Assembly (NCBI GenBank): GCA_007693635.1
Contig: REDE01000122.1
Location: 1-56,644, forward strand
From: Flavobacteriales bacterium
Lineage (GTDB): Bacteria > Bacteroidota > Bacteroidia > Flavobacteriales > Schleiferiaceae
DNA length: 56,644 bases
Reading direction: 5' to 3'
The notes below the pieces were generated by a model. It saw only the letters and a program-made list of their open reading frames with translations, did no database searches and was not told the DNA's origin. This document shows positions 26,725-35,216 of the stretch, piece by piece. The translations under genes were made by a program, and so were the position numbers. How positions within the stretch are numbered: the stretch's first letter is position 1; the number at the start of each line of letters is the position of its first letter.

Positions 26725-29475
26725 ATGAAGAACGTTTTACTCGTTGTATTGTGTCTTTTTTCATTTCATATAAGTGCCCAGACAATTACTGGTCGGGTCA
26801 TCGATAAGCGCGATAATCTTCCGGTTATAGGTGCTAACGTCATAATCAAGGGAACAATAATCGGAACATCCACAGGGGTTGATGGGGATTATGAATTGAC
26901 CTTGCGAGGGCAGAGTTTTCCCGTGGTTGTGGAGGTTAGTTTTTTGGGAATGACTACACTGCAATTTGTTGCCAATCGAGCGGGCACACAGCCTCCGGTT
27001 TATATGGACGGTGACGCGGCCATGTTGGGAGAAGTCACGGTTATTGAGCAGCGATTAAGTCAAAAACAGCGTGAAAGTGCTTTGTCGGTTGTTGCTCTAG
27101 ACGTCAAGGCAATTGCGGAAACTCCTTCGGTTAGTTTTTACGAGAGTTTAGGAAATTTACAGGGGGTTGACCTGACTTCAGCGAGTATTGGTTTTAAGAT
27201 CATTAATACACGTGGATTTAACAGTACCTCTCCCGTTCGTTCTTTGCAAATTATTGACGGAGTTGATAATCAGGCACCCGGATTAAATTTTTCACTCGGA
27301 AACTTTGTTGGTGCTTCGGAATTAGATATTGTGAATGTGGATATCATCGCAGGGGCTTCAAGTGCATTTTATGGACCGAGTGCTTTCAATGGCGTGGTTT
27401 CGATGACGACCAAAGATCCATTTTTGTTTCGAGGCACCTCAGCTTCTCTTAAAGTTGGCGAGCGGAGTTTGCGGGAATTTGCGGTAAGACACGCGCAGGT
27501 ATGGCAAGACAGCAAGGGTATAGATCGATTTGCTTGGAAGCTCAACGCGTATTACCTAGAAGCGGATGATTGGGTGGCGGATAATTATGGTCCCACGGAT
27601 GAAAGTCTGGACGGCTCGGGCAATCCCGGCGGATTTGATGCGGTAAATATCTACGGTGATGAAATCGCCTTTTCCAACGCTTCAGTGCGCTCGTACCCCG
27701 GACTAGGGCGTTATTATCGCGATGGTATTCGGGAGGTTGATTTGGTCGATTACGATACACGAAATCTCAAGTTAGCGGCGTCGTTTCATTATCGTTTCGA
27801 TGATCATTCGGAGTTGATATTTGCTAGTAATTTTGGTTATGGCACCACCGTTTATCAGGGTGATAATAGGTATAGTCTTAAAGATTTGATGTTTTTTCAA
27901 AATCGTTTAGAATGGCGTAAAAAAGATAAATTTTTTATTCGTGCTTACGCAACAAATGAGGATGCAGGAAATACTTATGATGCCTATTTTACAGCACTTA
28001 AAATGCAAGAGGCGGTTTTCGAGGATCGAGCATGGGGAGCAGCATACGAGAATTTATGGCCGGTAAATCAGGTACGTAATTTGCCGGGATTCCCAACGGC
28101 AAGTTTTAACACTGAGCGTGATTTATGGATGCAGCAGTACAATGAGTTTTTAACGCAAAATGTTGATGCTTTGACTCAACTACACCAGCAAACTCGCGCC
28201 GGTGCTAACGCGGGAGGATTAGGGGCTTTAGTGCCTGGAACCCCTATGTTCGACTCATTGTTTACCCATTTTACTACACGCACATTTGCAGAAGGGGGAA
28301 CGCGCTTTTTTGATCGCTCCGCACTTTATCATATACACGGTGAGTACAAATGGGACTTTCCAAGTGCGCGTACCAATGTAACCGTTGGCGGAAATGGACG
28401 ACTCTTTGCACCTAATTCTGACGGTTCAATATTTAGTGACACCGCGGGTATTCGGATTTATAATTATGAATATGGAGTGTACGGTGGCGCAACCAAGAAA
28501 CTTATGGGTGAATTGCTGTCATTGAACGCTACGGTTAGGATGGATAAAAACCAAAATTTTGGGTATTATTTTTCCCCGGCTTTTTCTCTGGTCTACAACG
28601 TCACCAATCTTACAACGATTAGAATTAGCACTTCCTCCGCGGTAAGAAACCCAACTTTACAAGATCAGTATCTTTATTATAACGTGGGTAGAGCCATTTT
28701 ACTTGGGAACCTCGATGGAAGGGATTCTTTGGTTCCTATAGAAAACGTCACGGAGTACCTCGGGAAAAGTCAGGCCGATCGAAACAACCACGTTTGGGAA
28801 TATTACGATGTTGCGCCCGTTCGTCCAGAACGCGTACAAACCCTTGAAGGTGGGGTACGTACAACTATCGCGAAGAATTTGTTTCTTGATGCAAATTACT
28901 ATTACAGTTGGTACCGTGACTTTATTGGGTTTAATATCGGAGCGGATATTGATTTTGATCTTTCCCAGCCATTGCCATTGCAGGGCGTGCAGATTTATCG
29001 TGTGGCTGCAAATGCTGTTGACCGGGTTACGACTCAAGGATTTTCGTTTGGCTACAATTATTACTTCTGGAAAAAGTACACCTTTAATGGAAATTACTCG
29101 TGGAATCGTTTGAATTCAGAGCGCGACGATCCAATTATCCCGGCATTTAATACACCGGAACACAAATTCAATGTCGGTATATCGGGTTCGGATCTACAGT
29201 TTGAATTCGGCAGCTTAAGTCTTCCTACCATGGGATTCGCGGTGAATTATCGATGGATAGAAGGCTTCATTTTTGAAGGCTCACCGCAGTTTACAGGCGC
29301 TATAGACACCTATGATATGCTTGATATGCAAGTCAGTTTTCAAATTCCTGCGTGGAATAGCGTCTTGAAAATTGGAGGAAATAACGTGCTTAACAATATG
29401 GCATTTCAAGTATATGGAGGTCCGCGTGTAGGGCGACTTATGTATGTAAGTTGGCTCTGGGATTTTAAGAAATGA
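26725..29475 (+). CDS. TonB-dependent receptor with CarboxypepD_reg-like domain
   Basis: A 916-aa outer-membrane transporter. The signal peptide MKNVLLVVLCLFSFHISAQ is followed by a carboxypeptidase-regulatory-like domain (TITGRVIDKRDNLPVIGANVII to about 95), then a plug with TRGFNSTSPVRSLQIIDGVDNQAPG and IIAGASSAFYGPSAFNGVVSMTTKDP, then a barrel ending LMYVSWLWDFKK. It is a non-SusC receptor; no SusD gene follows. Instead the next gene encodes a T9SS-exported hydrolase, so the pair probably handles one substrate that is cleaved outside and imported. Ligand unknown. Confidence 0.92.
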   Translation: MKNVLLVVLCLFSFHISAQTITGRVIDKRDNLPVIGANVIIKGTIIGTSTGVDGDYELTLRGQSFPVVVEVSFLGMTTLQFVANRAGTQPPVYMDGDAAMLGEVTVIEQRLSQKQRESALSVVALDVKAIAETPSVSFYESLGNLQGVDLTSASIGFKIINTRGFNSTSPVRSLQIIDGVDNQAPGLNFSLGNFVGASELDIVNVDIIAGASSAFYGPSAFNGVVSMTTKDPFLFRGTSASLKVGERSLREFAVRHAQVWQDSKGIDRFAWKLNAYYLEADDWVADNYGPTDESLDGSGNPGGFDAVNIYGDEIAFSNASVRSYPGLGRYYRDGIREVDLVDYDTRNLKLAASFHYRFDDHSELIFASNFGYGTTVYQGDNRYSLKDLMFFQNRLEWRKKDKFFIRAYATNEDAGNTYDAYFTALKMQEAVFEDRAWGAAYENLWPVNQVRNLPGFPTASFNTERDLWMQQYNEFLTQNVDALTQLHQQTRAGANAGGLGALVPGTPMFDSLFTHFTTRTFAEGGTRFFDRSALYHIHGEYKWDFPSARTNVTVGGNGRLFAPNSDGSIFSDTAGIRIYNYEYGVYGGATKKLMGELLSLNATVRMDKNQNFGYYFSPAFSLVYNVTNLTTIRISTSSAVRNPTLQDQYLYYNVGRAILLGNLDGRDSLVPIENVTEYLGKSQADRNNHVWEYYDVAPVRPERVQTLEGGVRTTIAKNLFLDANYYYSWYRDFIGFNIGADIDFDLSQPLPLQGVQIYRVAANAVDRVTTQGFSFGYNYYFWKKYTFNGNYSWNRLNSERDDPIIPAFNTPEHKFNVGISGSDLQFEFGSLSLPTMGFAVNYRWIEGFIFEGSPQFTGAIDTYDMLDMQVSFQIPAWNSVLKIGGNNVLNNMAFQVYGGPRVGRLMYVSWLWDFKK

Positions 29476-29547
29476 TTTTTTTATCTGTTCTTGTTCCGTA
29501 TTGGATTAATGCGTAAGTTTGAATCATTAATAAATACCACTTGTATC

Positions 29548-31164
29548 ATGAGAAAAAAGTTACTTAGCCTAGGGATTTTTGCCTGCGCCTTTAGCGTTAT
29601 GCATGCCCAAACGCGGTATGTGGATGAAATATTCACAGACGGCGACATTGTAAAAATGAGCGATCAAATTTATGGACTTAACTGGCAGGAGTTTGCTCCG
29701 GCAGCCATCGGCGGTCCTCAATTATTACCTAACTTTATGGATGTTTACATGCCAAGTCCGGCTGTAGACACCGAAACGAATCGTCCAGTTATCGTTTATT
29801 TTCACACAGGATCCTTCCTTCCTAAAGGTCTTGCAGGTCCAGTAGGTGAGAAGACAGATAGTGCAGCGGTGGAAATTTGCAAGCGCTTTGCTAAGCGTGG
29901 TTTCGTTGCCATTTCTGCCTCCTACCGTGTGGGTTGGTTGGCCAACGCTACCGACTTAGATCAACGTAGAGGAACCAACCTACTTGCTGTTTACAAAGCA
30001 ACGCAAGATGCTCGTGCATTGGTTCGTTATTTGCGTCGTACAGTTGACCAGTTTGGTAACCCACTAGGCGTAAATCAAGAGCGTATTATCTTAATGGGTC
30101 AAGGTTCAGGTGGATATATAACCTTTGCCGCGTCAACCTTAGATAAATACCAAGAAGTAGCGGGTTTTGATAAGTTTCAGTACGAGGAGCCTAGCAACAC
30201 AGGGCTCTTTGGTAAGCCAGTTGCTGCCGGTGATCCTTACATCGATACTGCCATTGCTGGTGACTGGTGGGGATTTGGCGGTCAAGTATGTTTTACTGGT
30301 GACAGTACAGCATTGGGTCTCCCTCGCGTAGATACCTCTTGTGATGGTCGTAACTTTGTTAATCACCCAGGCTATAGTTCTGATTTTGCTATGGCAATCA
30401 ATCTTGGCGGTGCTTTAGGTGATGAAAGCTGGCTTGAAAAAGGCGATCCGGTAATGGTTTCTGTTCACGTAATTCAAGACTTCTTTGCACCTTTTGTAGA
30501 AGGTATGGTACGTGTTCCTATCGGTCAGCAGTTCTTTAACGTAGTTGAAGTAGCAGGAAGTTATAATGCAATTAAAAAAGCTTCAAACCTTGGGAACCTT
30601 AACGTTCTTGACTTTGACTGGAACGATCCGTTGAGTCTAGCCGCACGTAACCCAGCATTTAACCCTTTCGGCATCCACCATATTCTTCCTTTTGATATTC
30701 CACCTCCAAACCCCGCAGCACCTTTCTTGGTGAACTCAAATCCTTGGGATTGGTGGGATCCGGCTGATCCAGCAGGAGCAAATGAAACCAATCCTAACAA
30801 TGTTGCTCAGTCAAAAGCCTATATCGATACCATCTTCGATTTCGTTATTCCACGTATCAAAAGAGTATTGGATGTAGCTAACTTATCTAGCGATTTTGAG
30901 GATGCACCAATGTCCGTTGATCGTTCCGTAGCTCTTTTCCCTAATCCAACCAACGACGTTTTAAATATTGAGGTGAAAGGAATTCACAACAGCATCCGCA
31001 ACGTTGAGGTAATGGATATCACCGGAAAACGCATTCAATTAATTTCAGGCTCTAATAGCAGTACCGCTAAGGTTTCCCTTGGTCATCTAGCAAATGGAGC
31101 ATATCTAGTACGTATTCAAACCAATGCAGGTACTTTAACTCAAAAGTTGAATATCGCGCATTAA
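29548..31164 (+). CDS. Secreted alpha/beta hydrolase (carboxylesterase-like) with T9SS sorting tail
   Basis: A 538-aa exported protein. The signal peptide MRKKLLSLGIFACAFSVMHAQ supports the ATG at 29548 over the track start at 29491. The esterase-like core has VIVYFHTGSF (oxyanion-loop position), AISASYRVG and LAVYKATQDARALVRYLRR. At the nucleophile elbow it reads MGQGSGGY (Ser about 187) rather than GxSxG. The last 75 or so residues, from VALFPNPTNDVLNIEV to LVRIQTNAGTLTQKLNIAH, are a type A T9SS sorting domain, so it is predicted to be exported across the outer membrane and attached or released. It follows the TonB receptor by 72 bp and ends at a strong terminator. Confidence 0.87.
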   Translation: MRKKLLSLGIFACAFSVMHAQTRYVDEIFTDGDIVKMSDQIYGLNWQEFAPAAIGGPQLLPNFMDVYMPSPAVDTETNRPVIVYFHTGSFLPKGLAGPVGEKTDSAAVEICKRFAKRGFVAISASYRVGWLANATDLDQRRGTNLLAVYKATQDARALVRYLRRTVDQFGNPLGVNQERIILMGQGSGGYITFAASTLDKYQEVAGFDKFQYEEPSNTGLFGKPVAAGDPYIDTAIAGDWWGFGGQVCFTGDSTALGLPRVDTSCDGRNFVNHPGYSSDFAMAINLGGALGDESWLEKGDPVMVSVHVIQDFFAPFVEGMVRVPIGQQFFNVVEVAGSYNAIKKASNLGNLNVLDFDWNDPLSLAARNPAFNPFGIHHILPFDIPPPNPAAPFLVNSNPWDWWDPADPAGANETNPNNVAQSKAYIDTIFDFVIPRIKRVLDVANLSSDFEDAPMSVDRSVALFPNPTNDVLNIEVKGIHNSIRNVEVMDITGKRIQLISGSNSSTAKVSLGHLANGAYLVRIQTNAGTLTQKLNIAH

Positions 31165-31184
31165 TCTGATTTTTAATTTACTTA

Positions 31185-31218
31185 GCCGTCACTTATCTTT
31201 AAGTGGCGGCTTTTTTTT
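31185..31218 (+). terminator. Intrinsic terminator of the receptor-hydrolase operon
   Basis: GCCGTCACTT pairs with AAGTGGCGGC (one G-U) around a short loop and runs directly into eight T residues. A classical Rho-independent terminator 20 bp after the stop. Confidence 0.9.
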
Positions 31219-31333
31219 GCAACAAACAAAAGCTTTAAGTTGTTAGTAACAGTATGTTGTTCGATCGGCGAAGCTATGAGCTAATGTTAAGTCCGTTTTT
31301 TAACAAAATATTGCTAAGGTTCTAATTGTAATG

Positions 31334-31365
31334 TTTGTTTTAAAATATTTCGTATACTAATTTTG
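31334..31365 (+). promoter_or_regulatory. Promoter of the LOG-family gene
   Basis: TTTG (31334-31337), a 20-bp spacer and TAATTTTG (31358-31365) match the Bacteroidota -33/-7 promoter, 52 bp before the ATG. Confidence 0.65.
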
Positions 31366-31417
31366 AGCCGTACGTATCACCTAACAACTTATTTATTTAA
31401 CAAAAATCACAGAGATT

Positions 31418-32122
31418 ATGCCACCAGAAGACAAAATTCGCAAAGTCCTTGCACCTAAAACCTGGAACGAGATTAAAACCAATGATTCATGGGCCATATT
31501 CAAGATAATGTCTGAGTTTGTCGATGGTTATGAAAAGATGAGTCGGATTGGTCCTTGTGTTTCCATATTCGGTTCCGCCCGAACTCCCAGCGACAATCCG
31601 TACTACCAGCTCGCGGTAGAGATTGCCGAAAAGCTCACCACCAAAGGCTATGGGGTCATTACCGGAGGAGGTCCAGGAATCATGGAAGCGGGAAACCGAG
31701 GCGCCCATAATACAAATGGTATTTCCGTAGGTCTCAACATCGATTTGCCTTTCGAGCAGAGTTCAAATCCCTTTATTGATGATGATAAGGATTTACACTT
31801 TGAGTATTTCTTTGTTCGCAAGGTTATGTTTGTAAAGTACTCTCAGGGTTTTATTGTAATGCCCGGTGGATTTGGGACTTTAGATGAGCTTTTTGAGGCA
31901 TTAACTCTAATCCAAACGGAGAAAATAGGCAGTTTCCCAATTGTTCTTGTAGGTAAAAAATATTGGGGAGGCCTATTAGATTGGTTGAAGCAGGTAATGC
32001 TGGTTGAAAAAAATATTAGCGAAAAAGATCTCGATCTCTTTCATCTGGTCGACACCTCCGACGAGGTTTTGGAAGTGATTGATGCCTTTTATAAAAAGTA
32101 TCAGCTTAAACCAAACTTTTAG
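31418..32122 (+). CDS. LOG family protein (TIGR00730, nucleoside 5'-monophosphate phosphoribohydrolase-like)
   Basis: A 234-aa Rossmann-fold protein of the LONELY GUY/YgdH family, whose characterised members cleave cytokinin riboside monophosphates or other nucleotides to free base and ribose 5-phosphate. The two signature motifs are present: GGPGIMEAGNRGA and MPGGFGTLDELFE (PGGxGTxxE). About 50 extra N-terminal residues precede the core, as in many bacterial homologs. It is transcribed alone, from its own promoter to its own hairpin. The physiological substrate is not deducible. Confidence 0.92.
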   Translation: MPPEDKIRKVLAPKTWNEIKTNDSWAIFKIMSEFVDGYEKMSRIGPCVSIFGSARTPSDNPYYQLAVEIAEKLTTKGYGVITGGGPGIMEAGNRGAHNTNGISVGLNIDLPFEQSSNPFIDDDKDLHFEYFFVRKVMFVKYSQGFIVMPGGFGTLDELFEALTLIQTEKIGSFPIVLVGKKYWGGLLDWLKQVMLVEKNISEKDLDLFHLVDTSDEVLEVIDAFYKKYQLKPNF

Positions 32123-32128
32123 AAAGTC

Positions 32129-32153
32129 AAAGGGCACTTATGTGTCCTTTTTT
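32129..32153. terminator. Terminator between convergent LOG and SDR genes
   Basis: AAAGGGCAC pairs with GTGTCCTTT (one G-U), TTAT loop, followed by T residues. It serves the LOG gene. On the minus strand the stem is flanked by fewer T residues, so function there is less certain. Confidence 0.75.
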
Positions 32154-32163
32154 ATTGCTCAAT

Positions 32164-33075
32164 TTATGTCTTTTCGTAAAGATGTTCCAACGCCTCCACC
32201 GTTTTTGGAAACAAAAACCGATATCCTGCTTTGGAGATTTTTTCTGCGGATACTTTGTTGCTACGTAGAACCATATCAGCTCTTTCTCCTAGGGCAATTC
32301 GTAAAACAAAGGAGGGAACGGCCGGAAAGAAAAAAGGTCGGCCAAGAACTTTTGCCAGTGTTTTTGTGAATTCACGGTTGTTGATTGCCTCTGGAGCTAC
32401 GCCATTATAAATTCCGGTTAGGGATTGATTATCCAGCAAAAACTGGAATATCCCACACAAATCGTCGATATGTACCCACGGCATGAATTGCTGACCTGAG
32501 CCAATAGGGCTTCCTATACCTAATTTTACCGGTAGAGCTATAGTGGGTAATGCTCCTCCTTTGGTACTCAACACCACACCAACCCGTACGATGGCCAAAT
32601 TAAAGGGCTCTAAGGTTTGCAGCTCTTCTTCCCAACGAATAACCGCATCGGAGAGAAAACCATTTCCTGGAGCATCGTTTTCGTATTGCCAGTTCTCTTG
32701 CTCGTTGGCGTACCACCCGATGGCGGAGGCAGCAACAACCCGAACTACAGAATTTGGCTGATTTTTAAGCCCATGAACAAGGGTTTTGGTGGAATTTACC
32801 CGACTATCAATGATGTCGCGTTTGCCTTTTTCCGTCCAAGGCTGATTGATGGTTGAACCCGCAAGGTGAACCACTGAGTCTACATTTTCCCATGCCTTTG
32901 CATCAATCTCCATGCTCTCAGGATTCCAATAAAAGGCATGTGGGTTTTCTTCCGCTCGCTTTTTTGAGGTAGTTAAATAGACACAGTCGATCTTATTCTT
33001 TTTTAAAATCGACCGCAACGCAGATCCTACCAATCCACTGCCACCCGTTATTAATACCTTTTTTACCGTCTTCAT
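32164..33075 (-). CDS. TIGR01777-family NAD(P)-dependent epimerase/oxidoreductase
   Basis: A 303-aa atypical short-chain dehydrogenase (SDR39U1/YfcH-like). The N-terminus VLITGGSGLVGSALRSIL is the nucleotide-binding glycine motif. VDSVVHLAGSTINQPWTEKGKRDIIDSRVNSTKTLV and RVGVVLSTKGGALP are characteristic of the TIGR01777 group, and the C-terminal DUF1731-type segment (LGRPFFFPAVPSFVLRIALGE) is complete. Substrate unknown. Its start overlaps the NUDIX gene stop by 4 bp (ATGA), so it is co-translated with it. Confidence 0.92.
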   Translation of the reverse strand: MKTVKKVLITGGSGLVGSALRSILKKNKIDCVYLTTSKKRAEENPHAFYWNPESMEIDAKAWENVDSVVHLAGSTINQPWTEKGKRDIIDSRVNSTKTLVHGLKNQPNSVVRVVAASAIGWYANEQENWQYENDAPGNGFLSDAVIRWEEELQTLEPFNLAIVRVGVVLSTKGGALPTIALPVKLGIGSPIGSGQQFMPWVHIDDLCGIFQFLLDNQSLTGIYNGVAPEAINNREFTKTLAKVLGRPFFFPAVPSFVLRIALGERADMVLRSNKVSAEKISKAGYRFLFPKTVEALEHLYEKT

Positions 33076-33509
33076 TGTTTTTTCGAATGTTTGATGATTT
33101 TGATAACGGTTTTATCCGCTGGAAAGTTGAGCATATTTTCATGAAGAAAATCGCGATTTACCCAGTGAAACCGTTCTTTTCGCTCATCATATACGGGAGG
33201 CCAAGGTTCGGTGCTTATTTTTTTCCACTCGGGAATCCACACTTTATAATAGACAGAAAGTATCTGATCATCTGGATTAAACGCGCTCTTTAGGTAGAAG
33301 TCGGTAGTGTACAAGTGCTCTTCTACTTCAGCTTTTAAACCCAGTTCTTCGCGTATTTCTCTCTGAAGTCCTTCGCGCGTACCCTCCCCAAATTCTAAGC
33401 CTCCACCGGGGAATTTAACGAATTTCCGCCCCTGATATATTTCGGAACTTAGCAGTATTTGATCATCACTGTTGATGATCACGCCATAAACACGTATTAC
33501 AAAGCGCAT
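33072..33509 (-). CDS. NUDIX hydrolase
   Basis: A 145-aa pyrophosphohydrolase. The Nudix box is visible as GGGLEFGEGTREGLQREIREELGLKAE, matching Gx5Ex7REUxEExGU, with the catalytic metal-binding glutamates present. It is a generic single-domain Nudix with the ORF beginning MRFVIRVYGVIINSDDQILLS. Substrate (nucleotide or other X-linked diphosphate) cannot be told. It sits between MnmD (15 bp upstream) and the SDR (4 bp overlap). Confidence 0.92.
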   Translation of the reverse strand: MRFVIRVYGVIINSDDQILLSSEIYQGRKFVKFPGGGLEFGEGTREGLQREIREELGLKAEVEEHLYTTDFYLKSAFNPDDQILSVYYKVWIPEWKKISTEPWPPVYDERKERFHWVNRDFLHENMLNFPADKTVIKIIKHSKKQ

Positions 33510-33523
33510 GGTTACTCAGGGAA

Positions 33524-34180
33524 TTATTTTGGTTTTGTAGCTCTCAGCATTTCACGTTTACCTGGTGGTCCCTGAAGTCTTTCAACTTGAAAACCAACCT
33601 CGATAAGTTGCCTGCGTACAGCTCCTTGGGCACAATAGGTTACCCAAATTCCGCCGGGCTTAAGCGCTCGATAACAAACTTTAAGATTCACTTCTTGCCA
33701 TGCTTCTGGATGATATCTGGGAGCGAAGGCATCAAAATAGATGATGTCGTAATGATTTTCTTTCGGTTGAAAATCCTCAAAGCCAATTTGATTTTTATGC
33801 AAGTAAAAATTATCGGAAAGCTTTGACCACTGCTCCCAAGAAGCTTGGTGTATATTTTCAAACTCTTTGCTTCGGCCTAGTAGGGTGCCATAATTCAAGT
33901 CTCTCCAAATATCTGACTTTATAGGATATTTTTCCAAGCCATGATAGTGGATAACTTGCTTGGTTTTTTCAGCAAAATCTTGGGTAAGAAGTGTATTTAA
34001 CCCAGTACCAAAACCAAATTCCAGCACATGAATTTCGGGGGATTGAATGCAGGTTAACCCCATGTTTAAAAAAACATGCTGCGACTCTTGGAGCGCTCCG
34101 TGTTGTGAATGATAGTGCTCTTGCAGTACGGTATGCAGTAAGCTATGACTTCCATCACCAGTCTCCGTTCGCTCAAGCAT
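33524..34180 (-). CDS. mnmD: tRNA 5-methylaminomethyl-2-thiouridine methyltransferase, MnmD type
   Basis: A 218-aa SAM-dependent methyltransferase equal to the N-terminal (methylase) half of E. coli MnmC, finishing mnm5s2U at the tRNA wobble position. The family pattern EHYHSQHGALQESQHVFLNMGL is followed by VLEFGFGTGLNTLL (SAM loop) and YFDAFAPRYHPEAW (catalytic region), then YCAQGAVRRQL and GPPGKREMLRA. The oxidase half of MnmC is absent, as is normal for free-standing MnmD. It begins 2 bp after the cytochrome-like gene. Confidence 0.92.
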   Translation of the reverse strand: MLERTETGDGSHSLLHTVLQEHYHSQHGALQESQHVFLNMGLTCIQSPEIHVLEFGFGTGLNTLLTQDFAEKTKQVIHYHGLEKYPIKSDIWRDLNYGTLLGRSKEFENIHQASWEQWSKLSDNFYLHKNQIGFEDFQPKENHYDIIYFDAFAPRYHPEAWQEVNLKVCYRALKPGGIWVTYCAQGAVRRQLIEVGFQVERLQGPPGKREMLRATKPK

Positions 34181-34182
34181 GC

Positions 34183-34632
34183 TTACAGACGAAGTTTTTC
34201 AATTTTGGGAATAGGGCCGTTGCAGTAAATTTTGTGACAGCTAATACAGGTTTGAATGGACGTATTAAAAGCATCAACGCGTCCGCCTTCTTCCGCATCA
34301 ATAAGTTTTTCTAAATTGCGGATATACTCATGAGCCAAGGCCTCAAATGGACCGGCGGCTAATTCGTCTGGTGAGGTGGCATCAGCTGTAAGCATGTTGG
34401 ACACCCAATCCGGTACGGGAGTTAATGGCTGTCCGTTTTCTAGCTCCTCTTTCCAAATCGCCGATAAATCATGAACTTCATGCATCAGCGCTGCTAATTC
34501 CGAACGCTCGTACATTTTTGGTGCCTCGCGATCTTGGGTAGTCTGGTTGGCTGTATTGCTTTCACTCTGTGAACATTGACTTACGAAAGCTGCAATGGCA
34601 AAAATGGTGGAAATAGTGAAAATTTTCTTCAT
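34183..34632 (-). CDS. Lipoprotein with one heme c motif (cytochrome c'-like)
   Basis: About 149 aa from the ATG at 34632. The N-terminus MKKIFTISTIFAIAAFVSQC has a plausible SPII cleavage before Cys20. Near the C-terminus is CISCH, a single CxxCH heme-attachment site, as in four-helix cytochromes c'. The middle (SELAALMHEVHDLSAIWKEELENG and AHEYIRNLEKLIDAEEG) is helical, matching that fold. The track start at 34668 is rejected because a terminator overlaps it. Probably a periplasm-facing or outer-membrane electron-transfer or gas-sensing lipoprotein; partner unknown. Confidence 0.75.
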   Translation of the reverse strand: MKKIFTISTIFAIAAFVSQCSQSESNTANQTTQDREAPKMYERSELAALMHEVHDLSAIWKEELENGQPLTPVPDWVSNMLTADATSPDELAAGPFEALAHEYIRNLEKLIDAEEGGRVDAFNTSIQTCISCHKIYCNGPIPKIEKLRL

Positions 34633-34636
34633 AAGA

Positions 34637-34673
34637 CAAAAAAAATCGGTGAACACTTTTGTGCACACCGATT
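34637..34673 (-). terminator. Terminator of the DUF4920 gene
   Basis: On the minus strand AATCGGTG pairs with CACCGATT, followed by a run of T. It lies just after the DUF4920 stop and covers the upstream codons of the next ORF, forcing that gene to start at 34632. Confidence 0.85.
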
Positions 34674-34685
34674 ATAATAAGGTTA

Positions 34686-35183
34686 TTATTGGAGAATAAC
34701 GCCGTCAGCAAGGAAGCTAACCTTCACTACGGGCTCTGTAATAGCGTCAATTTCTTCCTGCGATTTTCCGGCATCAAAGGCTTTATGACGAAGCCAATCC
34801 ACACTCTGTGTGTCAACTTTTGCAACGCCACGCATGGTAGCAAGTCTGCCCTGTGCATTCATAGGAACGAAAAAGCCATAATCTTTAAAGCGGACGGTCA
34901 TAAATTTATTATCACCTAAATCTACATCCATCCAGCAGCCTTTTTTCTGGCAAATTTCTAGAATGTCAGCGGAAACAACAACTTCAGCACTGTCTCGCCC
35001 GTCAAGCATCGCTAGCATTTGAGAGGTGGAAATCGCACCTTCTAAAGAGATGGAAGAATCGCCGTAAATTTCCAATGTTTCGGGAACTTCATCGATGATT
35101 TCTTCGGTGTTGCCACTTTTCTCTGAAGTGCAGGCAAACATGGTTGCAGTTATAATTGCGAATAAAAAAGGTTTCTTAGTCAT
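34686..35183 (-). CDS. DUF4920 lipoprotein
   Basis: A 165-aa lipoprotein of the DUF4920 family. SPII signal MTKKPFLFAIITATMFAC; mature N-terminus is acidic (SGNTEEIIDEVPE). The family core is clear: ADILEICQKKGCWMDVDLGDNKFMTVRFKDYGFFVPMNAQGR, containing two conserved cysteines (CQKKGC) that could bind metal or form a disulfide (inference). DUF4920 proteins are common in Bacteroidota, with no settled role. It ends at a strong terminator. Confidence 0.88.
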   Translation of the reverse strand: MTKKPFLFAIITATMFACTSEKSGNTEEIIDEVPETLEIYGDSSISLEGAISTSQMLAMLDGRDSAEVVVSADILEICQKKGCWMDVDLGDNKFMTVRFKDYGFFVPMNAQGRLATMRGVAKVDTQSVDWLRHKAFDAGKSQEEIDAITEPVVKVSFLADGVILQ

Positions 35184-35216
35184 TGGGTGTTAATTTAAGA
35201 CCGCAAATATACGATA

